A stretch of DNA of 12,906 bases from positions 1 to 12,906 of the forward strand of contig NZ_SRZM01000129.1 of NCBI RefSeq assembly GCF_019402445.1, read 5' to 3'. The position numbers were made by a program, and so were the translations under genes. Positions 1-6,267 of the stretch are shown one piece after another (within the stretch, counting starts at the first letter, position 1; every line of letters begins with the position of its first letter). Below the pieces are notes generated by a model, which was given only the letters and a program-made list of their open reading frames with translations, was not told the origin of the DNA and did not search any database. Source of the stretch: Brachyspira pilosicoli. GTDB lineage: Bacteria; Spirochaetota; Brachyspiria; Brachyspirales; Brachyspiraceae.

Positions 1-981
1 TAAAGCATTATTGATTTCATCATTAACAGTAGTTTCAAAAGTACTATCATTTTCTTCAGTAATGTTTGCATTATCAGCTACTATGTTATCATTATTTTCT
101 TCAGCACTTTCTATTGTACTGTCATCATTTTCTAAATTATCATTATTTTCAGAGCTTTCATCAATATTAACAACTTCTTCATTAATAATCTCTTCAGTGC
201 TATTATCTGATGCATCTTCTATAATAGGAGTACTATTAGCAAAAAAACTCTCCAAATTAAAATCATCAACATCACTTATAGCATTCAAATCATTTTCAGA
301 TATTCCAACATTGCTCTCTATTTCATTATATGCTCGATTTTCTTCTTCTGTGTATGCCTCTACAGTTTCATTATTAACATCATTTGTACTATCTTCAGAA
401 ACTTCATCTATGTTTATAATATCTTCATTATTATTTGAAACATTTTCTGCTGTATCTTCTATACTAGAAGCACTATTAGCAAAGAAACTCTCTAAATTAA
501 AATCATCAACATCACTTATAGTATTCAAATCATCTTCAGATATTCCGATATTGCTCTCTATTTCATTATATGCTCGATTTTCTTCCTCTGTGTATGCCTC
601 TACAGTTTCATTATTATTATTTGAATTTTGAAAATGACTCTCCAAATTAAAATCATCAACATCATCTATAATATTCAAATCATCTTCAGATATTCCAATA
701 TTATTTTCTATCTCATTATATATTTTATTTTCTTCTTCTGTGTATGCTTCTACAGTTGCTTCTTGATTATTATTTTCTGTTGTTATATTTTCATCTGTAG
801 TAGATATTATACTATCATCTATTATAGAACTATGTATAGTTGGTGATTCAGTACCTATAGATACAGTAGGGAAATTGTTTTCATTAATTTCTATATTTTT
901 ATCTATAAGAGAATCTATATCATATTCATCGAGAGATATATCGTTATTATCATCAAAAATATTTGAATTATTTAATTTCAA
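1..981 (-). CDS. Acidic Asn-rich repeat protein, 3' end beyond window
   Basis: I do not recognise the family. The frame is open for 327 codons from a TTG at 981-979 to the left edge without a stop. The TTG is chosen because an AAGGGAG Shine-Dalgarno sits 6 nt before it and because the 327 residues contain no methionine that could serve as another start. The protein is extremely acidic and rich in Asn, Asp, Glu, Ser, Thr and Ile, with only three Lys and two Arg and no Cys. No signal peptide or membrane segment is visible. A 45-residue unit beginning TVEAYTEEEN and ending in NS occurs at residues 76-120, 126-170 and 206-250; copies 2 and 3 differ at three residues. It follows the SLBB gene, whose stop codon lies 2 nt before this start, so the two are probably translated together. 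Low complexity suggests a disordered, modular binding or surface role, which is inference only. Confidence 0.8.
   Translation of the reverse strand, partial: MKLNNSNIFDDNNDISLDEYDIDSLIDKNIEINENNFPTVSIGTESPTIHSSIIDDSIISTTDENITTENNNQEATVEAYTEEENKIYNEIENNIGISEDDLNIIDDVDDFNLESHFQNSNNNNETVEAYTEEENRAYNEIESNIGISEDDLNTISDVDDFNLESFFANSASSIEDTAENVSNNNEDIINIDEVSEDSTNDVNNETVEAYTEEENRAYNEIESNVGISENDLNAISDVDDFNLESFFANSTPIIEDASDNSTEEIINEEVVNIDESSENNDNLENDDSTIESAEENNDNIVADNANITEENDSTFETTVNDEINNAL
232..756 (-). repeat. Three in-frame copies of a 135-bp coding repeat
   Basis: Copies lie at 622-756, 472-606 and 232-366, in gene order. Copies 2 and 3 match at 128 of 135 bases by my count, and all seven differences are transitions. 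Copy 1 is more diverged, and it is separated from copy 2 by only five codons, while copies 2 and 3 are separated by 35 codons. The linker after copy 2 and the sequence after copy 3 resemble each other (both have IED near the start and a later NIDE), so the true unit is probably about 80 residues and the linker after copy 1 is missing or reduced. Confidence 0.9.
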
Positions 982-994
982 TTTTATCTCCCTT
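979..994 (-). promoter_or_regulatory. Shine-Dalgarno and TTG start overlapping the upstream gene end
   Basis: On the minus strand AAGGGAG (994-988) lies in the last codons of the SLBB gene, that gene's TAA stop is at 986-984, and the TTG start of the repeat protein is at 981-979. The site decides the start of the repeat protein and implies translational coupling. Confidence 0.75.
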
Positions 995-1301
995 CAGTAT
1001 TTTTTTTAATGCTATAATACTTAGTTGGTATGTTTATAGTTATATCATTTGTAATAGGCATATTGTAATCTAATCCTTCAGGCAAATATCCTCTTTCTGT
1101 GATTCCTCCAGCTGTTTCAATTACTTTAGCAAAAGAAGAACCATATTCACAAAAATACACTCCCGAATGTCTTACAGCACCTTTCATAGTTACTTTTATA
1201 TATTTTTTAATATTAGTATTATTATTATAAAAAGTATTAATTATAATACCAAATAAAAAAACCAATAAAATAAAAGATAGACAAATAATTTTTTCTTTCA
1301 T
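984..1301 (-). CDS. Small membrane-anchored SLBB-domain protein (ComEA N-terminal-like)
   Basis: This 105-residue protein has one hydrophobic segment at about residues 5-24, most likely an uncleaved N-terminal anchor, followed by a soluble domain at about 35-95. That domain reads as an SLBB/beta-grasp fold: VTMKGAVRHSGVY (37-49), then a VIETAGGI segment (60-67) and a closing ITINIP (87-92), matching the GAV-x-PGVY, AGG and final I-x-IP pattern of SLBB domains in ComEA and polysaccharide-export proteins. The helix-hairpin-helix DNA-binding part that completes a true ComEA is absent, so a DNA-uptake role should not be assumed. SLBB domains generally bind soluble ligands or glycans. The start has no good Shine-Dalgarno. 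Downstream, the stop is 2 nt from the TTG of the repeat protein, so the two probably work together. Confidence 0.8.
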   Translation of the reverse strand: MKEKIICLSFILLVFLFGIIINTFYNNNTNIKKYIKVTMKGAVRHSGVYFCEYGSSFAKVIETAGGITERGYLPEGLDYNMPITNDITINIPTKYYSIKKNTEGR

Positions 1302-1334
1302 TATATAAATAATAAACTATATTTTATATTATTA

Positions 1335-1363
1335 ATGATATCATTATTTCTATATAACGTCAA
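1335..1363 (-). promoter_or_regulatory. Sigma-70-type promoter for the SLBB/repeat-protein pair
   Basis: On the minus strand TTGACG (1363-1358) and TATCAT (1340-1335) are 17 nt apart. The -10 box lies inside a perfect 14-bp palindrome, TAATGATATCATTA (1333-1346), which could be an operator. The SLBB start codon is 33 nt downstream of the -10 box. No terminator is visible after the DUF4026 gene, so read-through from upstream is also possible. Confidence 0.5.
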
Positions 1364-1375
1364 GAAATTATAAAT

Positions 1376-2890
1376 TTAATCTTCAAATAATAAATATATA
1401 TTTTTTGAATCATAATGTACAGATTTATAGTATATTATCCAATCTGTAAGATTTTCTATACTATGCATTCCTCTATCTCCCTCATGCATATTCAAATCTT
1501 TATAAGGCTCATTTATTAATGTAGCATCAAAATATCCGTCATCTGTAAAATCATGAACTTCAAACCATAAATGCTCTAAATCATTAGGGTCTTCATCTTC
1601 TCTAGCATAACCTAATTTTACTAAAAACGAAGTATCTTCATCTTTCTTTTTCTTTGTTAATAACTCTATAAAGTATTCAATCTTATCAAAAGCAGCTTCT
1701 CTCATTATAGCAGTTTCAAAATTGCTAAGCATAAAAATAGGATTATCTGTAAGTTTATCTTTATAGTAGTCCATAGTATGATAATTTCCTTTTTCATCTA
1801 TAGCTACTAATACACCAGAAGGAGTATTATGTATATTATCATTTCTGTCTTTATAGCTTCCAGAAAAATCTTTGTCAATATTAAGTTTTTCTAAAGCCTC
1901 TTGCCAAGGAAGCCAGCAAACACTAACGCCATAAGCAGGAGTAAATTTAAAGCCTTTTTCAGGAACTCCTCTCTCTATAAATAGTTTTGCTACAGTGTTT
2001 AATAATTCTCCATAATAAGCATTAGAATCTTCAACGCCAACTATTTCTAATTCTATTACGCCAGCTCTATATAATCCATGCGTATGAAACCAATATTCTA
2101 CTTTGTTTGGGTCTTTATCATCATCATATATAGCATGAATAGTGTAGAGATAGTCTAGTGAAGGCAAAAGAGAAAAAGTTGCTGTGTATGCAAGCCAATC
2201 TCCAGAACGTGCAGTAGAACAAGACATATCTAAAAATAATGAAGCATCTGCTACTATGCTGTTTAATAATTGTAACTGTCTTTGATAATCAGTAAGAGGG
2301 TAATTTTGAAATACTGTTGATATATGTATTGCATAATTTACTTCTAATGCCTCTTTATAATTTTCTTCTTTTATTGTATTAACTGAGAATATTTCAGGTA
2401 CATTTTCTGTTACAGTTTTTGCATCTATTAATGCAATGTAGAAGGTTAGTTCATCATTTTGTTTTACTTCATCATCATGTTCTTCGCAAGAGCATTGATG
2501 ATTTTCTCCATGGCTACAAGAACATTGATGGTCTTCTTCATGGTGATGTCCGCATGAGCATTGATGGTCTTCTTCATGATTATGTGAGCATTCATGTCCT
2601 TCGCAAGAGCAATCGCTATCGCATTCATCATCACAGTCTTCACATTCATAATCTTCTACATATTCTGCTTTTAATATTACTTCCCATTTTGAGTTTTCTC
2701 TTATATAGTTCTCTTTTTCTACCTCTTTTAATTCTGTAACTATAAAGCTATTTTCCTCTGCTAAAATTTCTTTAAGCTCATCTATAGTTACATTATGGTC
2801 ATATTCTTTAGAAAATACAGCTGCCATCCAAGATTCTAATCTATGTTCCTTGTTTGAAAATACATTATATAGTTTTTCATTATAATCCAT
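1376..2890 (-). CDS. DUF4026/DUF2314 protein with a Cys/His-rich insert
   Basis: This 504-residue cytoplasmic-looking protein has no signal or membrane segment. The body (about 20-80 and 145-400, with motifs such as YWFHTHGLYRAGV at 266-278) reads as the uncharacterised DUF4026 family. The C-terminal part, about 405-490 (EHLWFEVHDFTDDGYFDATL at 439-458, ending in TDWIIY), matches DUF2314, which often accompanies DUF4026. The family has no known function. The odd part is residues 83-138, with 12 Cys and 11 His in 56 residues, including three HQCSC copies; it interrupts a segment that otherwise runs from the beta-strand-like WEVILKAEYVE into DELTFYIALI. A metal-binding role is inferred from composition. 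The start is supported by AGAGG about 10 nt upstream and by a promoter in the divergent region. Domain naming is from memory of the families. Confidence 0.85.
   Translation of the reverse strand: MDYNEKLYNVFSNKEHRLESWMAAVFSKEYDHNVTIDELKEILAEENSFIVTELKEVEKENYIRENSKWEVILKAEYVEDYECEDCDDECDSDCSCEGHECSHNHEEDHQCSCGHHHEEDHQCSCSHGENHQCSCEEHDDEVKQNDELTFYIALIDAKTVTENVPEIFSVNTIKEENYKEALEVNYAIHISTVFQNYPLTDYQRQLQLLNSIVADASLFLDMSCSTARSGDWLAYTATFSLLPSLDYLYTIHAIYDDDKDPNKVEYWFHTHGLYRAGVIELEIVGVEDSNAYYGELLNTVAKLFIERGVPEKGFKFTPAYGVSVCWLPWQEALEKLNIDKDFSGSYKDRNDNIHNTPSGVLVAIDEKGNYHTMDYYKDKLTDNPIFMLSNFETAIMREAAFDKIEYFIELLTKKKKDEDTSFLVKLGYAREDEDPNDLEHLWFEVHDFTDDGYFDATLINEPYKDLNMHEGDRGMHSIENLTDWIIYYKSVHYDSKNIYLLFED
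2477..2653 (-). other. Coding segment for the Cys/His-rich metal-binding-like insert
   Basis: Encodes residues 80-138 of the DUF4026 protein. Cys are at 83, 86, 90, 94, 96, 101, 111, 113, 123, 125, 133 and 135; His are at 99, 103, 105, 109, 115-117, 121, 127, 131 and 138. Three short in-frame repeats (HQCSC at 109-113, 121-125 and 131-135) show the segment grew by small tandem duplications. The CxC and HxxC spacing resembles metal-storage or metal-chelating tails more than a single zinc finger. Confidence 0.85.
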
Positions 2891-2921
2891 ACTTTATTAA
2901 CCTCTTAAAAATAATTAATAT

Positions 2922-2950
2922 ATGATAAAATAAAAAATATTTTTTTGCAA
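2922..2950 (-). promoter_or_regulatory. Promoter for the DUF4026 gene
   Basis: On the minus strand TTGCAA (2950-2945) and TATCAT (2927-2922) are 17 nt apart. The TATCAT box is identical to the -10 of the SLBB promoter, and the start codon lies 31 nt further on. Confidence 0.45.
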
Positions 2951-2981
2951 TTTATGAAAATATTATTATTTTTATTTTTTC

Positions 2982-3018
2982 TTTACAGGTTGATATTATA
3001 ATTATATTATGTTATTAT
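2982..3018 (+). promoter_or_regulatory. Two overlapping promoters for the AlbA_2 membrane protein
   Basis: TTTACA (2982-2987) is 17 nt from TATTAT (3005-3010), and TTGATA (2990-2995) is 17 nt from a second TATTAT (3013-3018). Either or both could drive the gene at 3056. They are back to back with the DUF4026 promoter in a 165-bp divergent region. Confidence 0.5.
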
Positions 3019-3044
3019 ATAAAAAAAGAATAAAAATAGGTACT

Positions 3045-3059
3045 ATGGATATGGCATGA
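3045..3059 (+). other. Possible four-codon leader cistron
   Basis: ATG-GAT-ATG-GCA-TGA overlaps the start of the next gene, with its TGA sharing bases with the ATG at 3056 (ATGA). The only AGG upstream (3038-3040) is 4 nt from the ATG at 3045 and 15 nt from the ATG at 3056, so it suits the mini-ORF better than the long gene. Confidence 0.3.
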
Positions 3060-4519
3060 AAATAATATCTGGGAGATTTATCTCAAAATCTGAATTACGT
3101 AATAAGATACTTAGAGATGTGCTGTTAGTATTTCTATTTTTATCAGTAGCAGGGTTTGTATATTTCCAAATGCGAAGCCCAGTGCCTGTAAAATTTCTTT
3201 TTAAATCACTTTTTCAAGATGTAAAAAACAGTGTAGTAGAGGAATATTCAAAAATATATTATCCAACCTACTATTTTTCTATGCAAATGACACCTATATT
3301 TGATATAATCAATCAGGCTCCAGATGTTTATAAAGTTTTGATAACTAATTTCTTTCCAAAGCATACTTTTATAGAAAAAGCGGCTATGCAATTTGGAGAC
3401 AGTTATATGTCTATTACTAAATCTGGCAATGGATATAAGGTTCAAGGTACTATTGCCACGAATAATATGCAAAAATACTCCGCAATACCAATGGAGCAGC
3501 TTAGTATAGACTCATTTTATGTAAAAGACGGCAAGCCTTATATACATTTAATTTATATTGCAAGCGAGAATGTTGCTTTTGAATATATTTCAGAGTTTAA
3601 TGTGAAGTTTGATAATTTAGATATCAAAAATATGAATAATATATATGCCTATTTGGTTACTGGAAACAGCAGAATAATTTTCCCTGTATCTTTGTCTAAT
3701 ACTAATGAAAACCCTATGGATTTTGTTGAAATAGCGGATATGCTTAATTATGAGTTTCAAAAGAATGAAAATGAAGATATAGCTAAAGTAATTTATAATA
3801 ATAAGCATTATTGGGGATATAAGGGTAATTTTAGCGTATCAGAAAATAAAGTTGAAATAGGAATAATAATTCCAGAAAAGTCTTTAATAAATAAAATACA
3901 AATACCTATAATACTTTTCTTTGTTATATTTGTACTTCTTACAATAGGGCTCATAGTAATGTTCTCTGTTCATTATGTAAGGATAATAGAAGATTTGAGA
4001 AACAATCATATGAATATTAAAAACATTATTAAAGAGGGTGAAAGTACAAATATAGAGTTTAAGTCTACTTTAAGATATGACAGCAATACAGAAAAGATAA
4101 ATAAGTCTTTAGAAGAAGTGATAATGAAATCCATTGCAGCATTTGCTAACACAGAAGGAGGAAGGCTATTTATAGGAATCACTAATGACGGAGAAATTAT
4201 AGGGCTTGACCATGATTATTCTACTTTAAAACAGCCTAATAAAGATTTCTTTGAGCTTCATCTTAGAACTTTGGTTGAAACCTATTATGGTAATGCTTTT
4301 TCTGCTGAAAATATTAGGATAGATTTTGTTGAAGAAGAAGGAAAGGATATATGTATTGTTTATATAAGCAAAAGCAGAGAGCCTGTATATAGTAAAATTA
4401 CCAATAAACAAGGTCTTAAAGAGGAAAAATTCTTTATTAGGGTAGGCAATTCATCTAGAGAAATAGCAAACACAAGCGAAATAATAGCCTATATAAATAA
4501 GCATTTCAAAAAGCTATAA
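3056..4519 (+). CDS. Membrane protein with Cache-like sensor and cytoplasmic AlbA_2/Schlafen domain
   Basis: This 487-residue protein has two transmembrane segments, about residues 20-38 and 283-305. They bracket an extracytoplasmic domain of some 240 residues whose end (GYKG at 254-257, then IGIIIPEKSL at 268-277) resembles the closing strand of Cache sensor domains. The cytoplasmic part from about 328 to 480 is an AlbA_2 (Schlafen-type) domain, recognised by GESTNIEFKSTLR (328-340), FANTEGGRLFIGI (363-375) and DGEIIGL (378-384). AlbA_2 domains are found in nucleic-acid-binding or nuclease-like proteins and in many transcription regulators, usually in soluble proteins. The layout is that of a one-component transmembrane receptor with a nucleic-acid-related output. 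No helix-turn-helix or ATPase follows the AlbA_2 domain; the protein ends soon after it. The ATG at 3056 has no clear Shine-Dalgarno, but the next in-frame ATG is inside the mature protein. The Cache assignment is inference; AlbA_2 is firm. Confidence 0.85.
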   Translation: MKIISGRFISKSELRNKILRDVLLVFLFLSVAGFVYFQMRSPVPVKFLFKSLFQDVKNSVVEEYSKIYYPTYYFSMQMTPIFDIINQAPDVYKVLITNFFPKHTFIEKAAMQFGDSYMSITKSGNGYKVQGTIATNNMQKYSAIPMEQLSIDSFYVKDGKPYIHLIYIASENVAFEYISEFNVKFDNLDIKNMNNIYAYLVTGNSRIIFPVSLSNTNENPMDFVEIADMLNYEFQKNENEDIAKVIYNNKHYWGYKGNFSVSENKVEIGIIIPEKSLINKIQIPIILFFVIFVLLTIGLIVMFSVHYVRIIEDLRNNHMNIKNIIKEGESTNIEFKSTLRYDSNTEKINKSLEEVIMKSIAAFANTEGGRLFIGITNDGEIIGLDHDYSTLKQPNKDFFELHLRTLVETYYGNAFSAENIRIDFVEEEGKDICIVYISKSREPVYSKITNKQGLKEEKFFIRVGNSSREIANTSEIIAYINKHFKKL

Positions 4520-4545
4520 AAAGTTATAATACTATAACAAAATGT

Positions 4546-4574
4546 TTGACTAATTTAAAAAAATACGATATAAT
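4546..4574 (+). promoter_or_regulatory. Promoter for thioredoxin reductase
   Basis: TTGACT (4546-4551) and a consensus TATAAT (4569-4574) are 17 nt apart, 30 nt before the start codon. This is the best match to the vegetative consensus in the window. Confidence 0.8.
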
Positions 4575-4604
4575 AATAATTACTAATAAAAAAGGAGTTC
4601 TATT

Positions 4605-5543
4605 ATGTCAAATAATATATATGATTCTATTGTTATAGGCGGAGGTCCTGCTGGTCTTTCAGCTTTGCTTTATTTGGGAAGAGCTTTAACTAATTCTTTA
4701 CTTATAGAGAAGAAAGGTATTGGCGGACAAATGATGAGTACTGATACTGTTGAAAATTATTTAGGTTTTCCAGAGGAGATGACTTCTTTTGAACTTGTTG
4801 ATAGAATGCAAAGACATGCTGAAAAATTTTCTAAAAACCCTATAGTTTATGATGAGGTAACAAAAATAGAAAATATTAAAGATAAAGTGAAAACTATTCA
4901 TACTGCAGATGGAAAAACTTATCAAACTAAAACAATAATACTTGCTATGGGCGGATTTTCTAAGAAATTAGGCACTAAAGGCGAAGCAGATTTTGCTGGA
5001 AAGGGTGTTTCATACTGTGCTACTTGTGATGGTGCTTTTTACAGAAACAAAACTGTTGCTGTAGTTGGAGGCGGAAACAGTGCTTTTGATGAGGCTTATT
5101 TCCTTACTAGATTTGTTAATAAGATATATTTAGTTCATAGAAGAAAAGAGTTTAGAGCTGATGCTATCAATATAGAACATTTAACTAATACTGGCAAAGT
5201 AGAATATGTATTAGACAGTGTGATAGATGAGATTTGCGGAGATGGAAAAGTTACTAATATAAAAATTAAAAATGTATTAGACAATTCTATACATGAACAA
5301 GCTGTAGACGGCGTATTTGTATTTGTTGGTCAAGAGCCTGCTACCAGCATATTAAAAGATACTGGTATTGCTATGAAAGAGAGCGGACACATTATAGTTG
5401 ATATGTCTACTATGGCTACTAATATAGATGGAGTTTTTGCTTGCGGAGATTCTGTATTTAAGCCTGTAAGACAAGTTGCTAATGCTGTGGGTGAGGGAGC
5501 AGTGGCAGCTGTAAGAGTTACTGAGTATTTATCTCATCTTTAA
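4605..5543 (+). CDS. trxB: Thioredoxin reductase (NADPH)
   Basis: This 312-residue protein has the usual length and layout of low-molecular-weight thioredoxin reductase, a cytoplasmic FAD enzyme that reduces thioredoxin with NADPH. Visible motifs are the FAD-binding GGGPAG (12-17), the redox-active CATC (138-141), the NADPH-binding GGGNSA (155-160, where GGGDSA is more usual), HRRKEFRA (178-185), whose arginines favour NADPH over NADH, and the second FAD motif CGDSVFKPVRQ (280-290). AAAGGAG lies 7 nt before the ATG. It has its own promoter and appears monocistronic: the next gene is 150 bp away behind a terminator. It supports thiol homeostasis and oxygen tolerance in what is probably an anaerobe. 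The family is certain; thioredoxin as partner is the standard inference. Confidence 0.95.
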   Translation: MSNNIYDSIVIGGGPAGLSALLYLGRALTNSLLIEKKGIGGQMMSTDTVENYLGFPEEMTSFELVDRMQRHAEKFSKNPIVYDEVTKIENIKDKVKTIHTADGKTYQTKTIILAMGGFSKKLGTKGEADFAGKGVSYCATCDGAFYRNKTVAVVGGGNSAFDEAYFLTRFVNKIYLVHRRKEFRADAINIEHLTNTGKVEYVLDSVIDEICGDGKVTNIKIKNVLDNSIHEQAVDGVFVFVGQEPATSILKDTGIAMKESGHIIVDMSTMATNIDGVFACGDSVFKPVRQVANAVGEGAVAAVRVTEYLSHL

Positions 5544-5557
5544 TTTTTAAAAATTGC

Positions 5558-5585
5558 TTGACAAAAATATTTATTGATATAGAAT
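5558..5585 (+). promoter_or_regulatory. Candidate promoter for rimP-nusA
   Basis: A perfect TTGACA (5558-5563) is 16 nt from TAGAAT (5580-5585). Transcription would begin near 5592 and run straight through the hairpin at 5613-5663 before reaching rimP, so the hairpin would lie in the leader. Confidence 0.55.
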
Positions 5586-5612
5586 TAATTTTATAATCAA
5601 TAGGACTTTAAT

Positions 5613-5663
5613 AAAAGAGTGTTGGTTTATCTCCCAAAAGGGAAAAACTAACCCTCTTTTTTT
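5613..5663 (+). terminator. Strong intrinsic terminator in the trxB-rimP gap
   Basis: The outer stem AAAAGAG (5613-5619) pairs with CTCTTTT (5654-5660). After one mismatch GTTGGTTT (5621-5628) pairs with AAACTAAC (5645-5652) with one G-U pair. The inner TCCC (5632-5635) and GGGA (5640-5643) close an AAAA loop. About 19 base pairs are followed by seven T (5657-5663). It could simply end the trxB transcript, or act as an attenuator for rimP-nusA, since a promoter precedes it. Confidence 0.85.
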
Positions 5664-5693
5664 GTTAACAATTAATAATAGTAGTATGGTATT

Positions 5694-6239
5694 ATGAGCG
5701 AAAAAAACAATAGAAGACCGCAAAGGCAAAAAGAATACGGCAGAGATGCTAAAAAGAAAAAAGTTAAGCCTGTTAAAAAAGATGAAGTTAAAGTAATAGA
5801 CCAAGAGTTACTTTTTGAAAATGCCAAAAAGTTAATAGAAAAGCATAATATTTATTTATTAGATTTAAAAGTACTTGCTGTTAAGGATAATAAAAAAGTT
5901 TATGCTGTTATATTTAAGAAGAAAGAGAGTGTTTCGCATAATCATTGTATTGAAGCTACAAGAGTAATTCAAGAAGTGATAAAAAGTAATGGTTATGATG
6001 AGGGTGATTATACTATTACAGTATCTTCTGCGGGGTTTAGATGGAAGTTTGATGATAATTATGAGCTTTTTGAGGATATGCCTATAAAGATTAAATACAA
6101 AGTAGATGCTGATAATTATATTACTACTACGGCTATATTAAAAGAAGCCAAAGATGATTATATTATTATAACAAATGATGATAACATTGATATAAAGATA
6201 TTAAAATCTAATATTATAAAAACTAGATTAAATTGCTAG
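5694..6239 (+). CDS. rimP: Ribosome maturation factor RimP, with basic N-terminal extension
   Basis: RimP binds the 30S subunit and assists its maturation. This 181-residue protein starts with about 34 Lys/Arg-rich residues that ordinary RimP lacks. The two RimP domains follow: about 37-100 (the LDLKVLAVKDNKKVYAVIF stretch) and the central YTITVSSAGFRWKF (106-119), matching the family LEVSSPG-x-x-R-x-L motif with Pro replaced by Ala. A beta-rich C-terminal domain follows, about 127-178. Position directly before nusA is the classic arrangement and strengthens a call that is divergent by sequence. The ATG at 5694 has no good Shine-Dalgarno, but a stop codon in frame at 5682 leaves no better start. 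A 28-nt gap separates it from nusA. The basic tail could aid rRNA binding (inference). Confidence 0.85.
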   Translation: MSEKNNRRPQRQKEYGRDAKKKKVKPVKKDEVKVIDQELLFENAKKLIEKHNIYLLDLKVLAVKDNKKVYAVIFKKKESVSHNHCIEATRVIQEVIKSNGYDEGDYTITVSSAGFRWKFDDNYELFEDMPIKIKYKVDADNYITTTAILKEAKDDYIIITNDDNIDIKILKSNIIKTRLNC

Positions 6240-6267
6240 TAAAAAACAAAAATGGAGAATTAAAACT

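Noticed and set aside
11..846. Long open frames on the plus strand (11-631 and 628-846)
   Set aside because: They lie opposite the acidic repeat protein, which explains the low-complexity Ser/Leu/Ile and Ile/Tyr/Phe composition. The minus frame has a good ribosome site and follows the SLBB gene.
2419..2739. Plus-strand frame rich in His and Leu, and a minus frame at 2464-2649
   Set aside because: Both are alternative readings of the repetitive Cys/His-rich codons of the DUF4026 gene and resemble no protein family.
4523..4538. GTTATA-ATAC-TATAAC hairpin after the AlbA_2 gene
   Set aside because: Only six A/T-rich pairs and no T-run, too weak to call a terminator.
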